The position numbers were made by a program, and so were the translations under genes. 64,000 nt of DNA, from NCBI GenBank assembly GCA_028681335.1, contig JAQUIT010000002.1, forward strand, positions 1-64,000. The letters run 5' to 3'. Positions 1 through 6,522 of the stretch are shown piece after piece. The number at the start of each line of letters is the position of its first letter. Position 1 is the stretch's first letter. The DNA comes from Desulfuromonadaceae bacterium. Its GTDB lineage: Bacteria; Desulfobacterota; Desulfuromonadia; Geobacterales; Pseudopelobacteraceae. The notes beneath the pieces were generated by a model that saw only the letters and a list, made by a program, of their open reading frames with translations, did no database searches and was not told the DNA's origin.

Positions 1-1
1 T

Positions 2-67
2 GACATCGAAAAGATAGAAATTACGGCAATGGTATCGATATTGGTGACTGAAAGCAGCAAGGCTTGA
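2..67 (+). CDS. Possible C-terminal end of a gene cut by the window edge
   Basis: An open frame runs from the window edge to a TGA and reads DIEKIEITAMVSILVTESSKA. It could be the last 21 residues of a protein that begins outside the window. It is too short to recognise. It is followed by an A-run and a T-run that could weakly terminate transcription. It may equally be chance coding in decayed DNA next to the intron remnant. Confidence 0.2.
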   Translation, partial: DIEKIEITAMVSILVTESSKA

Positions 68-156
68 AAAAACCTTTTTTTCTTGCACAGGGAACGTTTT
101 TGCCGTTGACAGCAGCCTTTTAATGGGCGACCCCTCCGATTCTACGGTTAGCCGGG

Positions 157-288
157 ATGGTCTCACCCTGTCGAAGGGCTGAACTTGAAGAGAGGGATGT
201 CATCCTCTATGAGCTTTCATGGTACGTTAAGCCCGACCGGGTTATTGTCCATGGAGCGCGTCATAAGGAATTCAGCTCCCTAAGATAA
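157..288 (+). pseudogene. Possible remnant of a RelE/ParE-like toxin gene
   Basis: A 43-codon ORF contains the stretch VILYELSWYVKPDRVIVHGA followed by RHKEF. This recalls the C-terminal strands of RelE/ParE family toxins, where a hydrophobic strand precedes a basic HGAR-like motif. The N-terminal half of such a toxin is missing, no antitoxin is seen, and no ribosome binding site precedes the ATG. If real it is a broken fragment. The resemblance is from reading only, so this is a weak call. Confidence 0.2.
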
Positions 289-344
289 TTTCAGTTACTG
301 CCGTCTTTCAAAGAACTGGGATTGGAAATGACCGGCTACGGCCC

Positions 345-428
345 GTCGCTCTTTGGGAACCGCCTAGTGCGGACCCGCATGCTAGGTGGTGTGGGGGCTG
401 GGGGAGAAAAACCCCCGGCTACCCGATT
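345..428 (+). mobile_element. 3' end of a group II intron (domains V and VI)
   Basis: Positions 359-390 fold as a group II domain V: a 9 bp lower stem (ACCGCCTAG with CTAGGTGGT, one G-U pair), a two-base bulge TG on the 3' strand at 380-381, then a TGCG/CGCA upper stem and a four-base loop. Positions 393-424 form a domain VI hairpin (GGGGG/CCCCC) with an unpaired A at 421. That A is about 7 bases before the end GAT(T) and would be the branch-point adenosine. The element points opposite to the flanking cassette genes and ends at the stop codon of the first cassette ORF, as expected of group IIC introns that insert in attC sites. No reverse-transcriptase reading frame is visible upstream in the window, so it may be 5'-truncated. 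Confidence 0.7.
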
Positions 429-1524
429 AACCACGCGACTCACGTTTTGGAAGCTGACTTATTATTTCCTCGACTTGCTCTAGAGTTACTTTTCCTGAGA
501 TCATATTATTCATAAGTTGCTCCAGATCTTGATCAAACCTAGAGTTGTTAAGCGGTGAGTTTTGGGCGGCAATTATCATATTGTATGGTGTTATATACCT
601 GACTCGTAACTGGGATTCTCCATGTATTTCAACTAAACTACCATTTACTTTGGCAGCCCCATCATCGTACTCAGCTCTAGAAACTTTAAATTTATCCTTA
701 AACAAACCATATTCTTCAGTGCAGTACCCAAATATGTCAACAGACTGTTCAATCTCTTCTTTTGTCCTCGGATAGAGCCCTGTTGGCTCCATTGGCTTTG
801 TTTCAACATAGACAAAACACCTGTAATAGCTATCTGGATTCACTGCCGCTATTTTGTTGATCTTAAGCTCTTGGCCGTTCAGTAATACCGTGTCATTGTC
901 AATTTGTTCGAATTTATATATGTGAAGATTGCCGCCGCGCCACCACCATATTGGGTTGAAGGTGCCGCTGCTTTTATCCAACGTTAGCCCCAATGGCGGT
1001 TCTAGTAGCTTGGATAGCCGCGAAATGGCCTCACCAGGGGCAGAGAACCACTCTATCCCCCTAACGCCAGGGAAGGCGCTACAGAATCTTTCATAGAAAA
1101 AGACTGTGCTTTCTGGAAAGCTTTTAATTTTGCCGTTGTTTTGAGTTTCTTGGTCTTCTAAAGTCGCCTCTTCTTTTTTCTCCCCACTTTGCGACATTTC
1201 AACTTGTGAACCTTGGGATTCAGGGCAATCCACAATAGCCTCTGTAGGCTCAGTAGAAGTTGTCTGTTCTCTAGATATCCGGATGCTCAGATGTGCGATA
1301 ACTAGCATTGTTAAATTGCTTGCTAGAAATAACGCAAGTATCAGATGCCAGAATATTCGATTAGAAATGAGCGGCGGCAAATATGAGAAAGTATCAGGCA
1401 CCGACATGGGCTCAATCATTGCCCAAATCGCCCCGTATGCAGCAGCGAGTGCCGTAAGATACGCTATTAACACCTTAGGCCATGAAATATTGTCTCCGAG
1501 TTGTTCCTTGATTTTTTCGATCAC
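427..1524 (-). CDS. Cassette gene: hypothetical membrane-anchored protein
   Basis: This is a 365 aa protein of unknown function. Two hydrophobic helices lie at about residues 17-39 and 58-80. A charged linker (about 85-130, rich in E, Q, S and T) follows, then a soluble domain of about 230 residues with no motif I recognise. The topology suggests a sensor or effector domain tethered to the inner membrane. It is the cassette at the low-coordinate end of the array. Its TAA stop falls on the intron/exon boundary, so its attC site appears to have been split by the intron. Base composition is more AT-rich than the core genes, as is usual for cassettes. Confidence 0.7.
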   Translation of the reverse strand: MIEKIKEQLGDNISWPKVLIAYLTALAAAYGAIWAMIEPMSVPDTFSYLPPLISNRIFWHLILALFLASNLTMLVIAHLSIRISREQTTSTEPTEAIVDCPESQGSQVEMSQSGEKKEEATLEDQETQNNGKIKSFPESTVFFYERFCSAFPGVRGIEWFSAPGEAISRLSKLLEPPLGLTLDKSSGTFNPIWWWRGGNLHIYKFEQIDNDTVLLNGQELKINKIAAVNPDSYYRCFVYVETKPMEPTGLYPRTKEEIEQSVDIFGYCTEEYGLFKDKFKVSRAEYDDGAAKVNGSLVEIHGESQLRVRYITPYNMIIAAQNSPLNNSRFDQDLEQLMNNMISGKVTLEQVEEIISQLPKRESRG

Positions 1525-1546
1525 ATCAGCCTCTTTATTGATATCG

Positions 1547-1615
1547 GATTAACGGCGTTGCGCTTGACCTGGCGGGCGGTGTTATGCCCGATCATGGTCC
1601 GAACGCGGGTTAGGC
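1547..1615 (-). repeat. attC recombination site
   Basis: Read on the cassette strand, it starts with the core box GCCTAAC and ends with GTTAATC. The inner complementary segments GCGTT/AACGC and GGACC/GGTC can form the imperfect hairpin typical of attC. The TAA stop of the 193 aa gene lies inside the first core box, a common cassette arrangement. The second box is one base off the GTTRRRY consensus. Length is 69 bp. Confidence 0.7.
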
Positions 1616-2191
1616 GTCCCTTCGACGAGTTTTAATCTCATATTCTGGTGGTGGCATGCCTAGAGGAGTATAAAAGTGGTTAACCATCAACGAATGTACT
1701 CCACGGAAAGCAATTTCTATAAGTTGCGACGCCTCAGCTGACTTAGAAAAACCAGAAGTATTATGAGCTAGTCCCTTGTTTGTTGTGTGAATGACGTAGG
1801 CAAACGCATGTTCAGCTTCAACAGGATCTCCTGCATATGGTGCTGTTGCCTCGGAAACAGTTATTTTTCGCAGTTGTCCCGTACGGCCAGAAAAATGCTC
1901 AATGACAATATCATCCTTTCTTGCTGTATTTCTTTGTGTAAGTGTTTTGTCATTAGTTGCTGAAAGTCCAAGAAACTCAAGTAATGCACGACAGTGGACA
2001 AGTGCAGCTTCAATTGCTGGGGTGGTAAATGCGAGTGCATTTCCTTCAATAGCTTGTACCTCACCGAAGTATATCTTCAGTGAAGGAACAGTTTCCCATT
2101 CCAGAGTGTGGCGTATAGCGAGGTTGCCAATTGCAACCGACTGCATCCGGTAGCGTAGCAGGTCAATCGTAGAAGAATTGGTTATAGTCAT
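1610..2191 (-). CDS. Cassette gene: hypothetical 193 aa protein
   Basis: This soluble protein of 193 aa has no recognised motif, signal peptide or membrane segment. Its N-terminal half alternates hydrophobic strands with an alanine-rich helix (about 55-75). The C-terminal half has a His-containing helix (HAFAYVIHTTNKGLAH) and a proline-rich end (GMPPPEYE). It shares a cassette with the 50 aa membrane peptide gene just upstream, from which it is 21 bases away. No attC lies between them, so the two probably move and act together. Confidence 0.65.
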   Translation of the reverse strand: MTITNSSTIDLLRYRMQSVAIGNLAIRHTLEWETVPSLKIYFGEVQAIEGNALAFTTPAIEAALVHCRALLEFLGLSATNDKTLTQRNTARKDDIVIEHFSGRTGQLRKITVSEATAPYAGDPVEAEHAFAYVIHTTNKGLAHNTSGFSKSAEASQLIEIAFRGVHSLMVNHFYTPLGMPPPEYEIKTRRRDA

Positions 2192-2212
2192 AGTCTCAAT
2201 GGGAGCACTCGT

Positions 2213-2365
2213 TTATTTCTTGCCATAAATTGTCTTTAGTCTAAAAAGCATCCTAATCGCCATGAACACTCCAATCGCGTTCAAAAGTGGCGATTGAATG
2301 AGCGTAAAAATAGCCAGAATCGCCAGTGCGTAACCAATGATTTCAAATTTTTCTGATGTATTCAT
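2213..2365 (-). CDS. Cassette gene: 50 aa small membrane protein
   Basis: A 50-codon ORF starts with ATG and begins MNTSEKFEIIGYALAILAIF. A hydrophobic helix spans about residues 9-25 and a second hydrophobic segment about 29-42, ending in a basic tail (RLKTIYGKK). It fills otherwise empty space between an attC site and the 193 aa gene and reads in the same direction. That position is the main evidence that it is real. Function is unknown. A small membrane partner beside a soluble protein is a layout often seen in toxin-antitoxin or phage-defence pairs, but nothing in the sequence proves that. Confidence 0.5.
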   Translation of the reverse strand: MNTSEKFEIIGYALAILAIFTLIQSPLLNAIGVFMAIRMLFRLKTIYGKK

Positions 2366-2380
2366 GTTGTTCTGATACTC

Positions 2381-2433
2381 GCCTAACGGCTTGGGCGGTG
2401 AGCGGGTTCACCGCTCTATCGGCCTTGTTAGGC
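2381..2433 (-). repeat. attC recombination site
   Basis: Textbook short attC of 53 bp. On the cassette strand GCCTAAC is followed by AAGGCC, a GAGCGGTGAA/TTCACCGCTC-type stem, CCAAGCC and GTTAGGC. The two core boxes are exact inverted copies. It sits 3 bases after the stop codon of the 78 aa cassette gene. Confidence 0.9.
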
Positions 2434-2435
2434 AA

Positions 2436-2672
2436 TCATTTTCTATTTCTGATGGTATAGATTGCCCAGACGATGCTGAATAGAATTGCTAATGTCCCAA
2501 TAATTTCTTTATACGGAGACTCGATAAAATGAATATATGTTCTTTGTTTAAGGCTGTATCCGCCACTTCTTGTTATAAAAGCAACTCCAAACAGAAACAC
2601 TACTGCAATGCCAATCCAACTCTCGAGATTTGAATTTCTCTTATTGTTAAAATTGTTGTTTCCCTCTGCCAT
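2436..2672 (-). CDS. Cassette gene: small two-helix membrane protein
   Basis: The product is 78 aa with two predicted membrane helices (about 19-38 and 56-74), an Asn-rich N terminus and a basic C terminus (YTIRNRK). There is no recognised family. It occupies a minimal cassette with an attC site a few bases after its stop and another 26 bases before its start. This is a strong positional argument that it is a real gene. Confidence 0.65.
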   Translation of the reverse strand: MAEGNNNFNNKRNSNLESWIGIAVVFLFGVAFITRSGGYSLKQRTYIHFIESPYKEIIGTLAILFSIVWAIYTIRNRK

Positions 2673-2697
2673 AAAACAAATCCTTTTTGTTTCTTCT

Positions 2698-2759
2698 GCC
2701 TAACGGCTTGAGGGTCTGCGGTGTAGCGTAGCGAAAACCGCAGCACCCGAGTGTTATGC
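2698..2759 (-). repeat. attC recombination site
   Basis: On the cassette strand it runs from GCATAAC to GTTAGGC, 62 bp. The middle contains the inverted segments TGCGGTTTTC/GCGTAGCG... and CTGCGG/CCGCAG that fold back on each other. It lies 11 bases after the stop codon of the 505 aa nuclease gene. Confidence 0.85.
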
Positions 2760-2769
2760 TCTCCGTCAA

Positions 2770-4287
2770 TTATTCAATGTTGAGTTTCATCTTAAAGAAA
2801 CGATCCCATGTAGGTATTAAAAAGTCGATATCACTGCGAGCATCTGGAAAGATGCTACAAATATATTCGTTAAAATCTATTTCATTATAATTAGTGGCTT
2901 TATAATAAAGAATATCAAATAGAGATTCTGAGGTTTTTTGACTTGATAGCAATGTTTCAAAATCATTGATATTTATTACCTGAAAAGTAAGATCGTTTAT
3001 TTCCTCCTTCACAAGGTTTTTTACAATAAAATTTGCATTAAACAGTGGATCATTAACAACAATAAGCATTACAAAATCATTAATATTGTCAAAGCTATGT
3101 AGTTCTGGATATTTCTTTTCTTTTATATCAGCTTTAGTAATTTTTAACTGCGTGACCGCATGAATAATTGTTTTACGGAGGTCAGATATAATTTCATCAG
3201 TAGATGGATTTTGTTTTGATTTAAGAAAAATAGATGATTGCTTTACTTCAATCATTATCAGCTTGTCATCTTTTACAACAAACCAATCAACTGAATCTTG
3301 AAATTGCTTAGACGCTTTTTTGTATCTTATTTCTGGAACGACCTTCCAGCTACTGAAATAATACCTCAGTAGCTCACCTATATATTCTTGAAAAACTTGG
3401 CCGAAAACTTCTTTAAACTTATTTTTTTTACCGCCTTTGTTAAATCGCTCTATAAGGTAATAATATAAACCTGATGTAAGTTTATCATGAAGAAATTGCT
3501 GTGAAATTATCACGTAGACTTCACCCTTATGGGTTAAGGGCTTTGATTTTGTTTCAACAATTGGATAACGCACAAAAGGGGGCAGTTGAGTATTTTGGTG
3601 TATGATTTCATCATAAGTACCACTACACCACCGTACAAATTTTTTATGGGAATTAACGGTTAGAAAAAGGCCTGTTTTTTCATTTATTCCGCTTATTTCT
3701 TTTTCGGTATAAATCCAAAAATGGCCATGTTTATTTCCTGTAAGTGCATATGCGAAGAGTAATGCGTAATCATAAGGCACTCCTATTTCGTTCTCTATCT
3801 CAGATGCAATTTCAATACTTCGAGCGCTTGCAACACGCCCCCAAAGATCGGTATATAAATAGTAATTCCTTGCAAAAATATTAAAATTATTTTGTTGAAA
3901 AATAAACTGCCTGTAGGCAATTTTGGTTAGTATTTCTATGCCATCTTTGCTTTGAGCTTGTTCAAAGGTAGCATCAAATAATTTATGGCACATTCTTATA
4001 GCCAATTCTAATTGCGCTTCGGACATCTCTGTTTTAGAGGTATCATCACAGTACTTTATTACCTTGAACGCAAAATCACATAAAATATCCTGCCTTACAG
4101 GGACATCACCAAGTTTTGATATATTATTATGACTGTTAAATAGCTGAACTGATATAGAACCAATGACTCTAAGAGTTTCAAGGCGATTAAACTGTGACAC
4201 GAAATTCCGAAAGTCGGATTCAGTACACTCGATCTTTGAGTCGTATAAATAAAGCTGTTTCCCGAGAAATGTTCCAAGAAGTTGCAT
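2770..4287 (-). CDS. Cassette gene: PD-(D/E)XK-type nuclease, putative
   Basis: This is a 505 aa soluble protein. At about residues 300-370 it shows the pieces of a PD-(D/E)XK nuclease core in order: a helix with a conserved-looking Glu (FQEYIGELLRYYF), then DSVDWFVVKDDKL, then IMIEVKQSS, which supplies the D...E-x-K metal site on two strands. The 300-residue N-terminal part is helical and unrecognised, and about 130 residues follow the core. No helicase or methylase lies nearby, so it is a stand-alone nuclease. It is AT-rich relative to the core genes and sits in its own integron cassette, suggesting horizontal arrival. A role in defence against phage or plasmids is an inference from fold and location. 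Confidence 0.6.
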   Translation of the reverse strand: MQLLGTFLGKQLYLYDSKIECTESDFRNFVSQFNRLETLRVIGSISVQLFNSHNNISKLGDVPVRQDILCDFAFKVIKYCDDTSKTEMSEAQLELAIRMCHKLFDATFEQAQSKDGIEILTKIAYRQFIFQQNNFNIFARNYYLYTDLWGRVASARSIEIASEIENEIGVPYDYALLFAYALTGNKHGHFWIYTEKEISGINEKTGLFLTVNSHKKFVRWCSGTYDEIIHQNTQLPPFVRYPIVETKSKPLTHKGEVYVIISQQFLHDKLTSGLYYYLIERFNKGGKKNKFKEVFGQVFQEYIGELLRYYFSSWKVVPEIRYKKASKQFQDSVDWFVVKDDKLIMIEVKQSSIFLKSKQNPSTDEIISDLRKTIIHAVTQLKITKADIKEKKYPELHSFDNINDFVMLIVVNDPLFNANFIVKNLVKEEINDLTFQVININDFETLLSSQKTSESLFDILYYKATNYNEIDFNEYICSIFPDARSDIDFLIPTWDRFFKMKLNIE

Positions 4288-4323
4288 CTTATCAGCTCGC
4301 CTTATTTATCAGTGGGTTTGTCT

Positions 4324-4377
4324 GCATAACGGTGCGGACGGTGAGCGGGGTTCACCGCTCCACCGGCCTGGTTAGAC
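4324..4377 (-). repeat. attC recombination site
   Basis: 54 bp. On the cassette strand it runs from GTCTAAC to GTTATGC. The centre (GAGCGGTGAACC/GGTTCACCGTCC region) closely resembles the attC at 2381-2433, showing that the two sites belong to one family. It begins just after the stop of the 179 aa membrane protein gene. Confidence 0.88.
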
Positions 4378-4378
4378 A

Positions 4379-4918
4379 TCATTTTATCCCCATCAATGAC
4401 AGGATAATATTTTTGTCTGGATATTTAGTCGAAAATTGGAAGATTTTTTGTACAACGATAAACAAGATCATTGGAGTGTAGAAGGTATACCAGAATACTT
4501 TTGAGTCATTCTCTTTGTTTTTAAAATTCGATTTTTTTAAAGCAGCTTGATAGTTCCCAGCCCTTAAAACGAAGTGAAGATAACTGGCCACATATGGTAT
4601 CCCTACCCAAATCAAATATATGAAAGTCTCATCATTGTCGCCGTATGCAAATGCTCCGAATCGCGACACTAGATACTGGGTTGCTATGAAAAAATACAGC
4701 ACATACCATAACGCCGTTAAAACATTGGCTGAAATTATATCTCTTAAAGCTTCTGTGATATCGCCATAAACTTTTGCATTGTCATAGTTTTTCTGTTCTT
4801 TCAGCTGGATAAGATTCTTCAGCTTTTCCGCTATTGGTGGGTAAAGCAAGAGACAGAAAGCAAGTGTAATTGCTGACATTACAATGAAAATCAATCCATG
4901 CTTCACACCCTCTGTCAT
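4379..4918 (-). CDS. Cassette gene: hypothetical four-helix membrane protein
   Basis: The product is 179 aa with four probable membrane helices at about 9-27, 64-84, 101-119 and 143-161, separated by charged loops. No known transporter or enzyme motif is visible. The first and last attC bases flanking it lie within 2 and 39 bases of the ORF, so this is a compact single-gene cassette. Location in the inner membrane is inferred from the helices. Confidence 0.65.
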   Translation of the reverse strand: MTEGVKHGLIFIVMSAITLAFCLLLYPPIAEKLKNLIQLKEQKNYDNAKVYGDITEALRDIISANVLTALWYVLYFFIATQYLVSRFGAFAYGDNDETFIYLIWVGIPYVASYLHFVLRAGNYQAALKKSNFKNKENDSKVFWYTFYTPMILFIVVQKIFQFSTKYPDKNIILSLMGIK

Positions 4919-4956
4919 ACAGCCCTCTTCCGAATTTATTTATCCTTCGATCTGCT

Positions 4957-5033
4957 GTCTAACGTCTCAAGGCGCCAGCGGCGGAGCGTCAGCGGAGACC
5001 GCTGTCGCCGCTGGTTGGCCGTGCCCGTTGTAT
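4957..5033 (-). repeat. attC recombination site overlapping a gene end
   Basis: 77 bp. On the cassette strand it runs from ATACAAC (one base off RYYYAAC) to GTTAGAC. The long inner hairpin pairs GCCAGCGGCG with CGCCGCTGG. The last 20-odd codons of the HNH gene lie within it, so the alanine/proline-rich C terminus of that protein is encoded by the recombination site. Confidence 0.75.
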
Positions 5034-5977
5034 TGCATTGCAAATTCCAGCAGACACGCATTGATTTCGTCTCTGTTTGGTGCTGCATGTGCTTCTCGGT
5101 GACAGTTGGGACAAAGAGCTACGCAGTTCCAGTAACGATCACTTTTTTCGATTCCGAGAATGTGATGGACGTCCAAGAAGCCTGAGAACTCTCGGTTCGC
5201 GCCACATCCTACCCGCTCGCACCTGCCGCCGGCACGTAGAACAACTGCTTTCCTTACGCGAGGGTCGCGTTTAATGTTCGATTTCATGCTGATCGTAGCT
5301 ACGCCTCCATCGCTTCCAATCAGCGTGTAGTCCATACCTGGAAGGTCATCGAAGGTATCATCAACTCCTGCGTGCTCCCAGTCCTGGATGTTTCTTGGCA
5401 GCTTGTTAAGATCCAGTACTTGCGGGTTTTTCCATAATGCCTCTATAACTTTAGGCGCGTGCTCGTCGTTCAGCCACAGGGTTGGACTTGCGCCGTTCAT
5501 TGCATGACTCTTCTTTCTTCGGCCCAGCCTTCCTTCTGCGATAAGGGCACTGCTAATGTCCCTTTGAGCACACCAGATTTCGACAAGCACCCGTTGAGGC
5601 ACCAGCGCCGCGTGGCTTATCGTGTTGTTGAGTTCTCGTTGGACGAATAGCGAGTGAGTAATTCCTTCAGCAACCTCACGGGACACCTTTGCTTGAAGAG
5701 TCCCGACCCAATCCTCATTTTTCACTTTTGGAAGTAACTGTGCCGCTGAGTAGGTTTCTGAGGCATTACGGCGTCGCCAGCAAAGTCGAACGCGAATGAC
5801 CAGTCTTTCACCCGTTGGTGCAGTTGCAAGAATAGTTTGTGATTCCACTTTTCCATGAAACTTGCGGTTATCCTGAACGGCCGTAAATCCTCTCTCGGTG
5901 AGATAATCCACAAGCATTTCACGGGTAACGCTTTCGGCGTAAAAGCTTTCAGGTGTTCGAAAGGCTCGATCACTCAT
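4967..5977 (-). CDS. Cassette gene: HNH endonuclease
   Basis: 336 aa. The C-terminal third carries a zinc-bound HNH nuclease: CERVGCG at about 250, then the catalytic pair in DVHHILGIE, an Asn in RYWNCVALCPNCH, and a final HREAH. The two Cys pairs (C..C and CPNC) would hold the structural zinc. The N-terminal 200 residues are not recognised and may bind DNA or sense a target. The last 20 residues (QPAATAVSADAPPLAP) come from the attC site. A stand-alone HNH protein with its own N-terminal domain in a cassette fits a restriction or defence nuclease of McrA-like type, but the substrate cannot be read from the sequence. Confidence 0.75.
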   Translation of the reverse strand: MSDRAFRTPESFYAESVTREMLVDYLTERGFTAVQDNRKFHGKVESQTILATAPTGERLVIRVRLCWRRRNASETYSAAQLLPKVKNEDWVGTLQAKVSREVAEGITHSLFVQRELNNTISHAALVPQRVLVEIWCAQRDISSALIAEGRLGRRKKSHAMNGASPTLWLNDEHAPKVIEALWKNPQVLDLNKLPRNIQDWEHAGVDDTFDDLPGMDYTLIGSDGGVATISMKSNIKRDPRVRKAVVLRAGGRCERVGCGANREFSGFLDVHHILGIEKSDRYWNCVALCPNCHREAHAAPNRDEINACLLEFAMQYNGHGQPAATAVSADAPPLAP

Positions 5978-5999
5978 GTTTTTTCCTCTTTATGATTTC

Positions 6000-6065
6000 G
6001 GACAACGGGGTTGAGGCTGACCGGCGGCGCGTAGCGTCCGTCCGTGTCCAGCCGATTGGTTCAAT
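6000..6065 (-). repeat. Degenerate attC-like site
   Basis: A GC-rich block upstream of the HNH gene has weak core boxes at its ends (GGACAAC and GTTCAAT on the plus strand). It has an inner GGCTG/CAGCC pairing around a CGCGTAGCG loop. Position and size fit the attC of a former first cassette. The mismatches mean it may no longer be recombined. Confidence 0.4.
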
Positions 6066-6146
6066 GTAAAGCACTGTCGCAATTCACTGAATCCGTCGGA
6101 GGTTGGCACATGGCAGGGTTTAAAGGCTGGAATGAACATATTGCTG

Positions 6147-6207
6147 CGAAGCGACGTGACCGACTGCTCTAACGCGTAACCGCGTTGAGCTGCGGCTCGT
6201 CGCTTCG
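6147..6207. repeat. Nested inverted repeat / hairpin
   Basis: The arms CGAAGCGACG (6147-6156) and CGTCGCTTCG (6198-6207) match perfectly. Inside them GCTC-T-AACGCG (6166-6176) pairs with CGCGTT-GAGC (6181-6190). The T-rich run GAATTTTGTTTTT follows on the plus strand, so it could work as a terminator there. The rest of 6066-6362 is T-rich on the plus strand and holds no gene I can support. Confidence 0.5.
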
Positions 6208-6362
6208 TATCATGAATTTTGTTTTTATTCAAGCCTTTTAATCTTTGTGTGCAGCCTCCGATAAATTGGATTCAGTGCATTTTGTTTTTTTGGTTTTGTT
6301 TGTATGTGTTTGTTTTTATTGTGTTTTTTGCATTGAACTCGTAAATCACCGGTTAGAGTATG

Positions 6363-6510
6363 TTCCTTATATAAGTGGCCGGTTCCCTGTATAAGGAATT
6401 TGTTGCCTATATAGGGAGCCATTTGGGTTGCTTATATAAGTAACTTTGCTTGTTTTTTTACTTATCCCAAAGTTCCTTATATTAGTAGCTTATTGCCTAT
6501 ATAAGGAGCC
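6363..6510. repeat. Cluster of CTTATATAAG-type palindromic repeats
   Basis: At least six copies of a 10-12 bp palindrome related to CCTTATATAAGG are centred near 6370, 6390, 6410, 6435, 6480 and 6501. Four of the five intervals are 20-25 bp and one is 45 bp. Two copies share the longer form TTGCCTATATA(G/A)GGAGCC. A degenerate copy is at about 6460-6470 and may fill the long gap. The spacing of about two helical turns places the sites on one face of the DNA. This is what is expected of an operator array or replication-type iterons bound by a dimeric protein. No replication gene is adjacent. The only close gene is the 117 aa ORF that ends 13 bases away. Confidence 0.6.
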
Positions 6511-6522
6511 GTAACAATCTGC

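Noticed and set aside
6111..6173. A 20-codon plus-strand frame with GGAGG before its ATG (MAGFKGWNEHIAAKRRDRLL)
   Set aside because: It is very short and opposite to all cassette genes, and it ends in the hairpin; kept only as a curiosity.
5990..6422. Two minus-strand frames (80 and 65 codons) upstream of the HNH gene
   Set aside because: One crosses the attC-like site and the nested hairpin; the other is a low-complexity Lys/Asn/Gln frame from T-rich DNA. Neither has a ribosome site or motif.
6363..6510. CRISPR-like spacing of the palindromes
   Set aside because: Repeat units are only 10-12 bp, imperfect and about 20 bp apart without unique spacers of CRISPR length; no cas gene is near.
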